This document shows, piece by piece, positions 1 through 6,519 of a stretch of DNA of 8,260 nt. The notes beneath the pieces were generated by a model. That model did not search any database. It was not told the DNA's origin and was given only the letters and a program-made list of their open reading frames with translations. The translations under genes and the position numbers were made by a program. The stretch is from assembly GCA_023434145.1 (NCBI GenBank), contig JAEYTI010000056.1:1-8260 (forward strand). The letters are read 5' to 3'. The stretch comes from Chloroflexota bacterium (GTDB lineage: Bacteria; Chloroflexota; Anaerolineae; Anaerolineales; Anaerolineaceae). Each line of letters starts with the position of its first letter. Position 1 is the first letter of the stretch.

Positions 1-32
1 GGGTGGGATCACCCCCTGTGACACCAAAACTC

Positions 33-61
33 TTGAAATCCATAAAGAGCGAATCAATATT
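33..61 (+). promoter_or_regulatory. Possible sigma70-type promoter for the first membrane gene
   Basis: A -35-like TTGAAA (33-38) is separated by 17 nt from an AATATT -10-like box (56-61). This would place the transcript start near 68, just before the AAAAGG ribosome-binding site of the ATG at 84. The -35 matches consensus at 5 of 6 positions and the -10 at 4 of 6. Chance matches of this quality are common, so this is only a candidate. Confidence 0.3.
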
Positions 62-83
62 CCTGCACAGAAAAGGCGCAACC

Positions 84-479
84 ATGACAACCGGAAGTTT
101 ATCGAACCAAACAAACGCTACCCAAAAATCCCTGATGTTCGGCGCGGTGGGGCTGGCCCTGCTCGCCGCGCTGGCGTACGTCCTCATTGCCCTGCATGTG
201 CTTGGCGTTGGCGACATCACCGAGGCGGATGGCCCGGCGGGCATCGTCTTCATCTGCGCCGGGTGCTACCTGCTCGGCGGCCTGCTGATCTTGCTGCGCA
301 AGCGCTGGTTGTGGATGGTGGGCGCGGGCATCAACGCGCTGGTGGTGATGGCCTTCATCACGGCCTACCAGGCGCGCCCCGCGGTGATGTTCTCGCCCGG
401 CGGGCTGGCGACCAAGATCGCGCAGATTCTGCTGGAACTGGCGCTGGTCGGGTTGATCGTGAGTGTGGCGAGGAAGTAG
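84..479 (+). CDS. Small four-helix integral membrane protein of unknown function
   Basis: This encodes a 131-residue hydrophobic protein. Four membrane segments can be read at about residues 18-40, 51-71, 75-95 and 110-129, with a short basic turn (LRKRW) between segments 2 and 3. The frame is open from the window edge, but the 27 upstream codons are polar and unlike the rest. ATG 84 has an AAAAGG Shine-Dalgarno-like sequence 7 nt upstream, so it is preferred. No catalytic or binding motif is visible, and I do not recognise the family; size and topology alone resemble many small DoxX-like or hypothetical membrane proteins. It is followed on the same strand by a larger membrane protein, and the two could be co-transcribed through the repeat element between them. 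The GC-rich codon use matches that neighbour. Confidence 0.8.
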   Translation: MTTGSLSNQTNATQKSLMFGAVGLALLAALAYVLIALHVLGVGDITEADGPAGIVFICAGCYLLGGLLILLRKRWLWMVGAGINALVVMAFITAYQARPAVMFSPGGLATKIAQILLELALVGLIVSVARK

Positions 480-489
480 GGAAATACGA

Positions 490-677
490 GGAAACGCCTC
501 ACCCCCTCGGTCCCCCTCTCCATTTTTGTCAAAGCCCAAAAATAGAGAGGGGGATGCCCTGTTCCGCAAATACATTGGTCAGCAAGGCCCCCCTCTCTAT
601 TTTTCGAAGAAAAATGGAGAGGGGGGCGCGATAGAACTGCGCTAGCGATAGAACTGCGCTAGGGGTGAGGCGTTTCC
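490..677. repeat. 188-bp double-hairpin repeat element with 16-nt terminal inverted repeats (element 1)
   Basis: The ends 490-505 and 662-677 are perfect inverted repeats of 16 nt (GGAAACGCCTCACCCC and its complement). Inside are two C-rich hairpins. The first pairs 511-528 with 537-554, 17 of 18 positions, with an 8-nt loop. The second pairs 587-605 with 609-627, 18 of 19 positions plus one G-T pair, with a GAA loop. Both stems carry the family core CCCCTCTC-(C/T)-ATTTTT. The right part contains two tandem 17-mers. The element starts 10 nt after the stop codon of the first membrane gene and ends 35 nt before the next start. No target-site duplication is evident at the edges. It resembles a MITE or a REP-like palindromic element, and no protein is encoded. 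Confidence 0.8.
628..661. repeat. Tandem duplication of a 17-nt unit
   Basis: GCGATAGAACTGCGCTA occurs twice, head to tail and without mismatch, at 628-644 and 645-661. It sits between the second hairpin and the right terminal inverted repeat of element 1. I see no further copy in the window. It looks like a slippage-type duplication or a repeated binding site inside the element. Confidence 0.9.
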
Positions 678-712
678 CGGCGAATCCACACACCTCAAAG
701 GACACGTATACA

Positions 713-1624
713 ATGAAGCTCTCTCGAACCCTCCTCATCCTCTGCATCCTCGCCGGGCTGCTGGCCGCCATACAGGCGGGCGCGGGCCTGTTCTACCACC
801 CCGCCGGCGATCCCTTCACCGTCACTTCGATCCACGGCGAAGAAGTAGAGCTGTACGGGCGCGGAATCTACGCCTACGACACGTACTTCAAGGCCCCCAT
901 CAACCGCGGCACCGATGCCGAAATGCTGTTCGTCTGCATCCCGATGCTGGCGGCGGCGCTCTATTTCTACAACCGCGGCTCGCTGCGCGGAGAAGTCTTC
1001 CTGACGGGCGTGCTGGCGTACATGCTGTACACCACCACCTCCTTCGCCATCGGGGTGGCATATAACAATCTGTTCTTGCTTTACATTGCCAGCTTTTCCG
1101 CCAGCCTGTTCGCCTTCGTACTGGCCTTCTCGTCCATCGACCTGCCGGGTTTGGCAAAGCGCACCACCGCCAGGCTGCCGCGCAGAGGAATCGTTACGCT
1201 GATGATCGTTTCGATTGTTGGTCTGATCGCGGCCTGGGTGCCAGAATTGGTGATCGCGGTGATGGAAGGCGGCATTCCGCCGTTGAACGGCTACACCACC
1301 ATGATCACCGACGTGCTGGACCTGGGCATTATTGTGCCCGCGTGCGCCCTGGCAGCCGTGCTGATCCTGCGCAAAGACCCGCTCGGCACGCTCACCGCTT
1401 CCACGCTGATGATCGTGCTGATCAACATCGCCGTGGTCGTTACCTCGCAGACCATCTTCCAAACCGCCGCCGGAATCACCGTGCCCGTGCCGGTGCTGGT
1501 GATCAAAGCGGGTACGTTTGTGGTGATGGGCTTGTTCGCGATATGGCTCACCGCGCGGCTGATCGGCAGCATCGCGGAGAAAGATGTGCCGGAGACGAAG
1601 TCGCGTAAGGTGGCAAGAGCGTAA
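713..1624 (+). CDS. Polytopic membrane protein of unknown function (about 8 TM)
   Basis: This encodes a 303-residue protein with about eight membrane segments, near residues 6-27, 70-86, 95-117, 119-141, 159-183, 201-219, 227-250 and 259-284. The first loop (28-69) is probably extracytoplasmic and carries a striking polar motif, GIYAYDTYFKAPINRGTD (51-68). The C-terminal tail (285-303) is charged and probably cytoplasmic. The frame extends upstream into the repeat element, but ATG 713 starts a normal basic-hydrophobic N terminus and has AAAGGA 10 nt upstream, so it is preferred. I do not recognise a named family. There are no ATP-binding, redox or protease motifs, so a transport or sensory role would be guesswork. 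Composition matches the preceding small membrane protein, and the same orientation with no clear promoter between suggests one transcription unit. The stop codon abuts composite repeat A. Confidence 0.85.
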   Translation: MKLSRTLLILCILAGLLAAIQAGAGLFYHPAGDPFTVTSIHGEEVELYGRGIYAYDTYFKAPINRGTDAEMLFVCIPMLAAALYFYNRGSLRGEVFLTGVLAYMLYTTTSFAIGVAYNNLFLLYIASFSASLFAFVLAFSSIDLPGLAKRTTARLPRRGIVTLMIVSIVGLIAAWVPELVIAVMEGGIPPLNGYTTMITDVLDLGIIVPACALAAVLILRKDPLGTLTASTLMIVLINIAVVVTSQTIFQTAAGITVPVPVLVIKAGTFVVMGLFAIWLTARLIGSIAEKDVPETKSRKVARA

Positions 1625-1625
1625 T

Positions 1626-1801
1626 CCTCACCCCCCGGCCCCCTCTCCATTTTCGCACGTGCAGCGAAAATGGAGAGGGGGTGCCTTTTGTGGATAAGGT
1701 CTGGTAGGGGCGCAGCGAATCTCTAGAGCCATGCCTGATTGAGAGCCACCGGCTGCGCCCGTGTCCGCGGAACCAAACGGTTCATCGACCCGGGCGCAAC
1801 T
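1626..1801. repeat. Composite repeat A: 18-bp perfect hairpin plus palindromic arm
   Basis: The element begins one base after the TAA of the membrane gene. It starts with CCTCACCCCCCGG and continues into a perfect 18-bp stem (1639-1656 with 1664-1681, loop ACGTGCA). After a short link comes a 33-nt stretch (1700-1732) that recurs without mismatch, inverted, at 5941-5973. GGGCGCAGC (1708-1716) pairs with GCTGCGCCC (1752-1760) around 35 nt that include CTCTAGAG. A further inverted pair, TGCGCCCG (1754-1761) with CGGGCGCA (1791-1798), encloses a small GAACC/GGTTC stem (1770-1774, 1779-1783). The parts overlap, so alternative folds compete. No protein is encoded. Confidence 0.85.
1639..1690 (+). 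terminator. Possible rho-independent terminator formed by the hairpin of repeat A
   Basis: The perfect 18-bp GC-rich stem (1639-1681) is followed by TGCCTTTTG and lies 15 nt after the stop codon of the preceding gene. The T-tract is short and interrupted. Transcription stopping or 3'-end protection is plausible but not shown. Confidence 0.35.
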
Positions 1802-1878
1802 GTCATCCGCGTATTGATTTGTTAATCGGCATTATTACGGATACGTTTTTGAAATTTTTCTACCAACCGAATGGAAAC

Positions 1879-1894
1879 CTGTGGCAATCCACAG
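1879..1894. promoter_or_regulatory. Palindrome abutting the -35 box (possible operator)
   Basis: CTGTGG and CCACAG form a perfect 6-bp inverted repeat around CAAT. It ends exactly one base before the -35 hexamer of the promoter at 1895-1923. A dimeric regulator bound here would contact the promoter. The half-sites are short, so this is a candidate only. Confidence 0.35.
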
Positions 1895-1923
1895 TAGACA
1901 ACATCATTACCTTTCTATATAGT
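1895..1923 (+). promoter_or_regulatory. Sigma70-type promoter for the PD40-repeat gene
   Basis: TAGACA (1895-1900) and TATAGT (1918-1923) each match the -35 and -10 consensus at 5 of 6 positions, with the ideal 17-nt spacer. The region is AT-rich. The predicted start near 1930 gives a leader of about 150 nt before ATG 2081; I see no clear riboswitch-like structure there. Apart from this promoter and its palindrome, 1802-2080 holds nothing I can identify. Confidence 0.5.
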
Positions 1924-2080
1924 CTATTAAAGAATCGATTCAAAACCCAAATTTGATCTCCCTGGTGAAATGTGGCGCAGAGGACGGAAACGAATTGACG
2001 TCGCTAATGCGAAGCGCCGATCAAAATAATTGAAAGATTTTAGCAAAAGCCTCTCCCTACATCGCTTCATGGTAACCAAC

Positions 2081-3499
2081 ATGAAAAGAATTTTTGCCCC
2101 GATAAGTATTATTATGATTCTTGTAATGACCCTGTCCCTTTTGGGAATAGCGATTCTTCTCCTACCGAAATTGCCACAAAAATCGGTCGCAGTTGCAACG
2201 GATATAACTTCGACGTTAAATCCCTATCCCGCGCCCGTTGTAACTACTGTAACACTTCAGCCAACGGTGAACCCATTGACTCCCGTGCCGCCAGATTTTT
2301 GGCCCACGGATCAACCATGGCCTCCACCAACGGCTACGATCGAACCTCCTCAACCTGCTCCTGCGGTAACTTTGTTCCCTACCCCTGAATTTAAATTACT
2401 GGCAGCAGAAGTTCCTGAGGCAGAATTACAAACGCTCTGGTATCCAGCTCGTCCAGGCCACCATGCCACGATATTGCTTGAGCAAATCCTTATAGATGCA
2501 AATGGTGAACGGCAAGAGGAAGCGCAAACCAAGATCGATCTAAAATTAGAGACAAGGCCTTCAATAAGCCAGGTATGGGGTCTGTTTACATCGCAAGAAG
2601 GCTTTATGGCCGCCATTATCGAAGGCGAAGGAGGAACAACAAAAATCGTAGAACTATCTACCGGTGAGACGATCAATTTCAAAAACCCAAAGATAATTAT
2701 TACGAACTTCTATAACTGGTCCATAGATGGGAATTTTTTTATTGCGAGCATAAATAATGATCCGACTTCAGCCGCTTCGATTGTTGATGCAAAGACAGGG
2801 GAAAACCAGAAGATAAGCGTTGAAGATAATGACGGAGTTCCAGCCGAGATCGGGGATATTTCATATTCAATCGATGGGGATTTTATTGCTGATGGGGTCT
2901 CCTATCAACCCTGGTATGGGAAAAATAATCCCTGGATTACGGAAGTAGGGATACGGAGCACGAGAGATCTTTCTTCTCGCAGAGTCATTTGTACTATTGA
3001 AAATGGGAAATCGATATTCCCTCACAGCTTAAAATGGTCGCCCGATGGCCACAAGCTGATGTGGATAGGGGGAATAGATACCCCAGAAGAAAATGGTTGG
3101 GATTTGTGGTTATGGCTTGCTGACATAACCACGAATAATTGTCAGAAAATCGCACATCTGGGTGTGAATACAGGTGAGGGCAATTTCATTCCAGGCGGAT
3201 ATTCTGCCGGGTGGTCGCCTGATAGCAAAAAAATCGCATTCCGGTTCAATGCGGAAAATGAAGGGTTTGGTTTAGCGATTTTCGATGTGGAATCATCCCA
3301 ACAGAATATTATTGGCCCGACTTCACAAGAAGTATTATCTAATGTTCAATTTTCACCCGATGGAAATTTTATTGTCTATAGCGTAGGAAAGAAAGATTAT
3401 GGAGAAATCTGGGCAATTGGTTTGGATGGGAAAGAGAAGTTCCCCATTGCTGGCCCAACCACTCTTAATGCCCCTTATCAATGGCGTAAGAATAGATAA
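2081..3499 (+). CDS. Membrane-anchored WD40-like (PD40/TolB-type) beta-propeller protein
   Basis: From ATG 2081 this is a 472-residue protein. Residues 1-6 are basic and 7-29 form a hydrophobic signal anchor without a lipobox cysteine. Residues 45-103 are a Pro/Thr-rich stalk. The remainder shows PD40-type repeats with cores WSIDG (213-217), YSIDG (262-266), WSPDG (319-323), WSPDS (378-382) and FSPDG (424-428), as in TolB-type propellers. The protein is therefore probably displayed outside the membrane; partner and function are unknown. The start is uncertain: TTG 2030 and ATG 2069 are in frame, none has a good Shine-Dalgarno, and 2081 gives the most typical signal sequence. The DNA is visibly AT-richer than its neighbours (two sampled 60-nt lines are 32% and 47% G+C), hinting at a separate origin. 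A lipoprotein with LVIVD repeats follows 115 nt downstream. Confidence 0.85.
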   Translation: MKRIFAPISIIMILVMTLSLLGIAILLLPKLPQKSVAVATDITSTLNPYPAPVVTTVTLQPTVNPLTPVPPDFWPTDQPWPPPTATIEPPQPAPAVTLFPTPEFKLLAAEVPEAELQTLWYPARPGHHATILLEQILIDANGERQEEAQTKIDLKLETRPSISQVWGLFTSQEGFMAAIIEGEGGTTKIVELSTGETINFKNPKIIITNFYNWSIDGNFFIASINNDPTSAASIVDAKTGENQKISVEDNDGVPAEIGDISYSIDGDFIADGVSYQPWYGKNNPWITEVGIRSTRDLSSRRVICTIENGKSIFPHSLKWSPDGHKLMWIGGIDTPEENGWDLWLWLADITTNNCQKIAHLGVNTGEGNFIPGGYSAGWSPDSKKIAFRFNAENEGFGLAIFDVESSQQNIIGPTSQEVLSNVQFSPDGNFIVYSVGKKDYGEIWAIGLDGKEKFPIAGPTTLNAPYQWRKNR

Positions 3500-3614
3500 C
3501 AAAGGCGATTTCATCGTTTCAACAGAAATGTGGAAGCGAATTTGGTTGTTAAGGATTGTTGGACTTTCGCTTCATTCTGGATTTTTTCCTTTTTCCCCTT
3601 GAAAGGAGAACCTG

Positions 3615-5825
3615 ATGTCTGTTCGACCAAATTCCTTTTTCCTCTCCGCCCGGTTGATGAGGGTCCTTCTTCTCACGTTAATTTTCCTTTCCGCTTGCCA
3701 GGCGGTAACTCCTGCTGTCGGTCCGACCGAAACCGTACCGCTCGAAGAGACGGCGGCTGTTCAACCCTCCGCGACCATCTCCCGCCCGACCCCAACCAAA
3801 GCGTCAAAAAGGCCCAGCGCAGCGCCTACGGAACCCGTGCCAACGGAGATACCCCCCACGGAAACAGCGGAGTTTCTCCCCAGCGTTGCGATACAGGTGG
3901 CAGCCCAGGTGGGTGGTGAGGTGACGGATATTGAGATCAACGGCGATTATGCCTATCTCGCGGTTGGTCCCCGCCTGGTGGTGCTGGATTTGTCCAACCC
4001 GGAAACTTTGCAAATAGCCGCGATGAGCGACCTGCTGCCCGGTTTGGGCAAAGCCGTCGCCATCGAAGGCGAGCGGCTGTATTGGGTCAGCGACAACGGG
4101 GTTCTGCTGGCCTTCGCGCTCGATGACCCGTTGAAGCCCGCCCTACTCGGGCAGCATGAAATCCCGCTCCGGGCAGATGAAATCGTTCTGAAAGACGGCA
4201 TTGCCTGGGTGGGGTTCCTCTATGCAGAGAGCGATGCATTGCGCGCCTATGATCTTCGCGCTATTGAGGAAGGCAGGGTTGAAGAAATTGCCAGCCTGGA
4301 TGCTCCAGGAGGACTGGTTGCGTCAGACGATTATTTCTTTCTGTACCGGGGGCAGATCGTCATCGATGTTCGCAACCCCCACCAACCGGTTGTGATCCCG
4401 CTCAAGGAATATCTGAACACGGATGTCGAAATCGAATTCCTGGCGTTTATCGAGCCGTACGCGTTCTTCTATTATTGGGAACCACTGGATGTGAATTCAA
4501 CCAAGTGGCAGGCGCATTTACAGGCGTGGGACATGCGTGCCCCGGATGCCCCCACGCAGTTGAGCGATGTGCCCGTGAATTGGGGTGAAAACCCCTGGTT
4601 TGGGCTAGGGCCAGGAACGATATTTGGCAACAGAATGTATACCTTCATATCGGATGGCCTCCAAGGGGACATCGTGGAAAGCTGCCCCTTCCGCCTGCAA
4701 GTGATGGACCTATCCGATCTTACGAACCCGCGCATCGTCGCGAAAACCGATCAGCCGCTTTTACACTGCGTGCGTGACGTAAAAGCGGTTGGCAACAAAC
4801 TCTACGTGGTCGATTGGCACGGGCTGGCGCTGCTCGACGTCAGCAACCCCACAGCGCCCCGCCTGCTGGACCGTCTCGGCAGCCCGCCGCAGATCGAAGG
4901 CATGGCGCGGAAGGGTGATTTCCTGCTGGCAGCGTCGAACTTTCTCGAAAACAGCCTTAACGTGTTCAACGTAGAAACCACTTTCCCACCCGACTTCGCC
5001 GGGGCGTCACCCCTCGGGTCTGCGCCATATCTTCCTATCTATGAAGCCTTTCCACCCGGGACCGCTTCCGGGTTGGCCGTCTCAGGAGACTCCTTGTTCG
5101 TCCCCCGGCGGAACGAAGGCTTGAGCGTGGTCGATATCCGCCAGTCGCGCACGCCAAAAGAGATCGTGCACGACCCCAACATCGGCAACCTGAGCGGGCA
5201 ACCGCAAAGCGCTGCCGTGTTGGGGAAGACCCTGTTTTTCACGATCAACCGGGATGCCGTGTCCTTGGTGGATATCCGCGACCCGACAAACCCACGTGAT
5301 CTGGGCACCCTGCCGGAACTCTCGCTGGTGTTTGACGTGGCAGCAGGCAGTGGCTTGCTGTACGTGATCGCCGGAGATCCGGCGACCTTAATCGTGCTGA
5401 ACGTGGATGACCCAACCGCCCCGAAAGAAACCGCGCGGCTGCCGATAACCCTTGGACAAAACGGGGCAGCCATTTCGATCACGGGTGACCGTGCATACGT
5501 CACTGGAGTCGGGATTGGAACAGAAAGTGACCTGGCGATCTTCGACTTGAGCGATCCCGCCCGCCCGGAACAACTGGGTACGCTGGCAGGGATTAAGAAC
5601 GTTTGGGATATCGCGGGGCAGGGCGAGTGGGTCATGGTCGCCTGTGCCACCTACATCGATTCGGATATCTGGGTGGTGGATGCCGAGAATCCAGCTCAAC
5701 CCAAACGGGTGGGGCACATCAAGACACCCGGCATGTCCACCCGAGTCATCGCGGATGACAGCTTCTTTTACCTGTCCGCGAACCAGGGTGGGTTGTGGAA
5801 ACTCAAAGTGGTTGACCTGGAGTGA
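3615..5825 (+). CDS. LVIVD-repeat beta-propeller lipoprotein
   Basis: This encodes 736 residues. The N terminus is a lipoprotein signal with basic residues, a hydrophobic stretch (17-26) and lipobox LSAC ending at Cys28, the predicted lipidation site. A Pro/Thr-rich linker runs to about residue 85. Then come about ten LVIVD-type repeats, recognisable by the pattern D-(hydrophobic)-x-(D/N)P-x-x-P. Examples are DLSNP near 122, DVRNPHQP near 249, DVSNPTAP near 407, DIRDPTNP near 552, DLSDPARP near 643 and DAENPAQP near 688. Such repeats form beta-propellers, often in cell-surface proteins; ligand and function here are unknown. ATG 3615 is supported by AAAGGAG with 6-nt spacing; in-frame ATG 3657 would keep the lipobox but has no comparable site. 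No convincing promoter is seen in 3500-3614, so co-transcription with the PD40 gene is possible. G+C is clearly higher than in that gene. Confidence 0.9.
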   Translation: MSVRPNSFFLSARLMRVLLLTLIFLSACQAVTPAVGPTETVPLEETAAVQPSATISRPTPTKASKRPSAAPTEPVPTEIPPTETAEFLPSVAIQVAAQVGGEVTDIEINGDYAYLAVGPRLVVLDLSNPETLQIAAMSDLLPGLGKAVAIEGERLYWVSDNGVLLAFALDDPLKPALLGQHEIPLRADEIVLKDGIAWVGFLYAESDALRAYDLRAIEEGRVEEIASLDAPGGLVASDDYFFLYRGQIVIDVRNPHQPVVIPLKEYLNTDVEIEFLAFIEPYAFFYYWEPLDVNSTKWQAHLQAWDMRAPDAPTQLSDVPVNWGENPWFGLGPGTIFGNRMYTFISDGLQGDIVESCPFRLQVMDLSDLTNPRIVAKTDQPLLHCVRDVKAVGNKLYVVDWHGLALLDVSNPTAPRLLDRLGSPPQIEGMARKGDFLLAASNFLENSLNVFNVETTFPPDFAGASPLGSAPYLPIYEAFPPGTASGLAVSGDSLFVPRRNEGLSVVDIRQSRTPKEIVHDPNIGNLSGQPQSAAVLGKTLFFTINRDAVSLVDIRDPTNPRDLGTLPELSLVFDVAAGSGLLYVIAGDPATLIVLNVDDPTAPKETARLPITLGQNGAAISITGDRAYVTGVGIGTESDLAIFDLSDPARPEQLGTLAGIKNVWDIAGQGEWVMVACATYIDSDIWVVDAENPAQPKRVGHIKTPGMSTRVIADDSFFYLSANQGGLWKLKVVDLE

Positions 5826-5833
5826 GGTTCGAT

Positions 5834-5858
5834 TGCGGTTACGTGGCAAAGAACCGCA
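5834..5858 (+). terminator. Weak hairpin after the LVIVD gene
   Basis: TGCGGTT (5834-5840) and AACCGCA (5852-5858) form a 7-bp stem with an 11-nt loop, 8 nt after the TGA. There is no following T-tract, so terminator activity is doubtful. Confidence 0.25.
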
Positions 5859-5899
5859 TGAAATCAGGCATGAGGATGTGTCACCGTGTACGCCGAGAA

Positions 5900-6043
5900 G
5901 GTTCTACGACCCGGGCGCAGCCAGTGGTTCGAGAACCAAGATGGCTCTAGAGATTCGCTGCGCCCCTACCAGATATGCGGAGCAAGGCACCCCCTCTCCA
6001 TTTTCCCGTACTTGGAAAATGGAGAGGGGGCCGGGGGGTGAGG
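5900..6043. repeat. Composite repeat B: inverted partial copy of repeat A
   Basis: Reading from the right, the element begins CCTCACCCCCCGG (6043 leftwards) and enters a perfect 17-bp stem (5990-6006 with 6014-6030, loop CGTACTT). It then reaches a 33-nt segment (5941-5973) identical to the complement of 1700-1732. GGGCGCAGC (5913-5921) and GCTGCGCCC (5957-5965) enclose exactly 35 nt, the same spacing as in A, and a GGTTC-GA-GAACC hairpin (5926-5937) lies inside. The stretch 5900-5922 also matches 1779-1801 in direct orientation at 20 of 23 positions. The element fills most of the gap between the converging stop codons at 5825 and 6069. Confidence 0.85.
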
Positions 6044-6068
6044 CGGTCGCTCGCGGAGCGCGCTTACC

Positions 6069-6485
6069 CTACCCCGGCCGGAACGCCAAAAACGCCTGCA
6101 TCTTCTCGCCCTCTCCCCGCTCAACAAAATCCACCATTACCGGCATGCCGATCTGGATGGTCTCGGGGTGGTGCACGTCTATGTCGAGCAGTTGGGCGCT
6201 GATCTTGGGGCCTTCTTCCAGCGCGATGATCGCGGCGCAGTAGGGGTTTTGGCGGTCGTACCCGGCTTCGATCATGGGACTGGGGCCGATGTGGACGATG
6301 CTGAAGGCGGCCAGCGTGCCCCGCCCGCTGAACGCTACCCATTCCATATCCGCGCCGAAGTCGTGCGGGCACATGGCGCGCGGCGGGAGGAATACCTGCC
6401 CGTCACGAGTGCAGCGCGAGCCCATCAGCTTGTGCTGGTTGAGGAACTGGTAGAAGGATGTGCTGGTGAAGGGTAGATCGGTCAT
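6069..6485 (-). CDS. DUF35-type OB-fold acyl-CoA-associated protein with degenerate zinc ribbon
   Basis: This encodes 138 residues with the layout of DUF35 proteins: an N-terminal helix (about 8-20), a rubredoxin-like ribbon (21-46) including the hallmark LPPRAMCP (33-40), then an OB-fold domain (about 48-137). Such proteins partner thiolases or ketoacyl-CoA synthases and help shape their CoA-binding site; the upstream thiolase on the same strand is the expected partner. The usual CxxC...CxxC ligands are reduced to Cys25 and Cys39; the second position of each pair is Asp (CTRD at 25-28, CPHD at 39-42). Zinc binding may be lost or may use aspartate. The start is supported by GGAG with 7-nt spacing. 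The gene lies 199 nt downstream of the thiolase stop, with element C between, so co-transcription depends on read-through. Confidence 0.88.
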   Translation of the reverse strand: MTDLPFTSTSFYQFLNQHKLMGSRCTRDGQVFLPPRAMCPHDFGADMEWVAFSGRGTLAAFSIVHIGPSPMIEAGYDRQNPYCAAIIALEEGPKISAQLLDIDVHHPETIQIGMPVMVDFVERGEGEKMQAFLAFRPG

Positions 6486-6519
6486 AGAATTACTCCGTAT
6501 GTTTGCTTGCCGGGAAGAT

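Noticed and set aside
1..16. GGGTG-GGAT-CACCC hairpin at the window edge
   Set aside because: The stem is only 5 bp and cut by the window start, so it cannot be assigned to the repeat family or to a terminator.
490..677. CRISPR array suggested by repeated C-rich segments
   Set aside because: The repeats are inverted hairpin arms of varying sequence, not equal direct repeats separated by unique spacers, and no cas gene is present.
695..1462. 255-codon open frame on the minus strand under the eight-helix membrane gene
   Set aside because: The product is a His/Gln/Gly-rich polar string without any motif, whereas the plus-strand frame gives a coherent membrane protein.
3953..5849. Several minus-strand open frames of 60-200 codons under the LVIVD gene
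   Set aside because: They lie opposite a convincing repeat protein and show no domain or ribosome-binding site.
1626..6043. Conventional composite transposon
   Set aside because: No transposase or integrase is encoded inside, and no matching target-site duplication is seen next to 1626 and 6043. The ends also occur as parts of small stand-alone elements.
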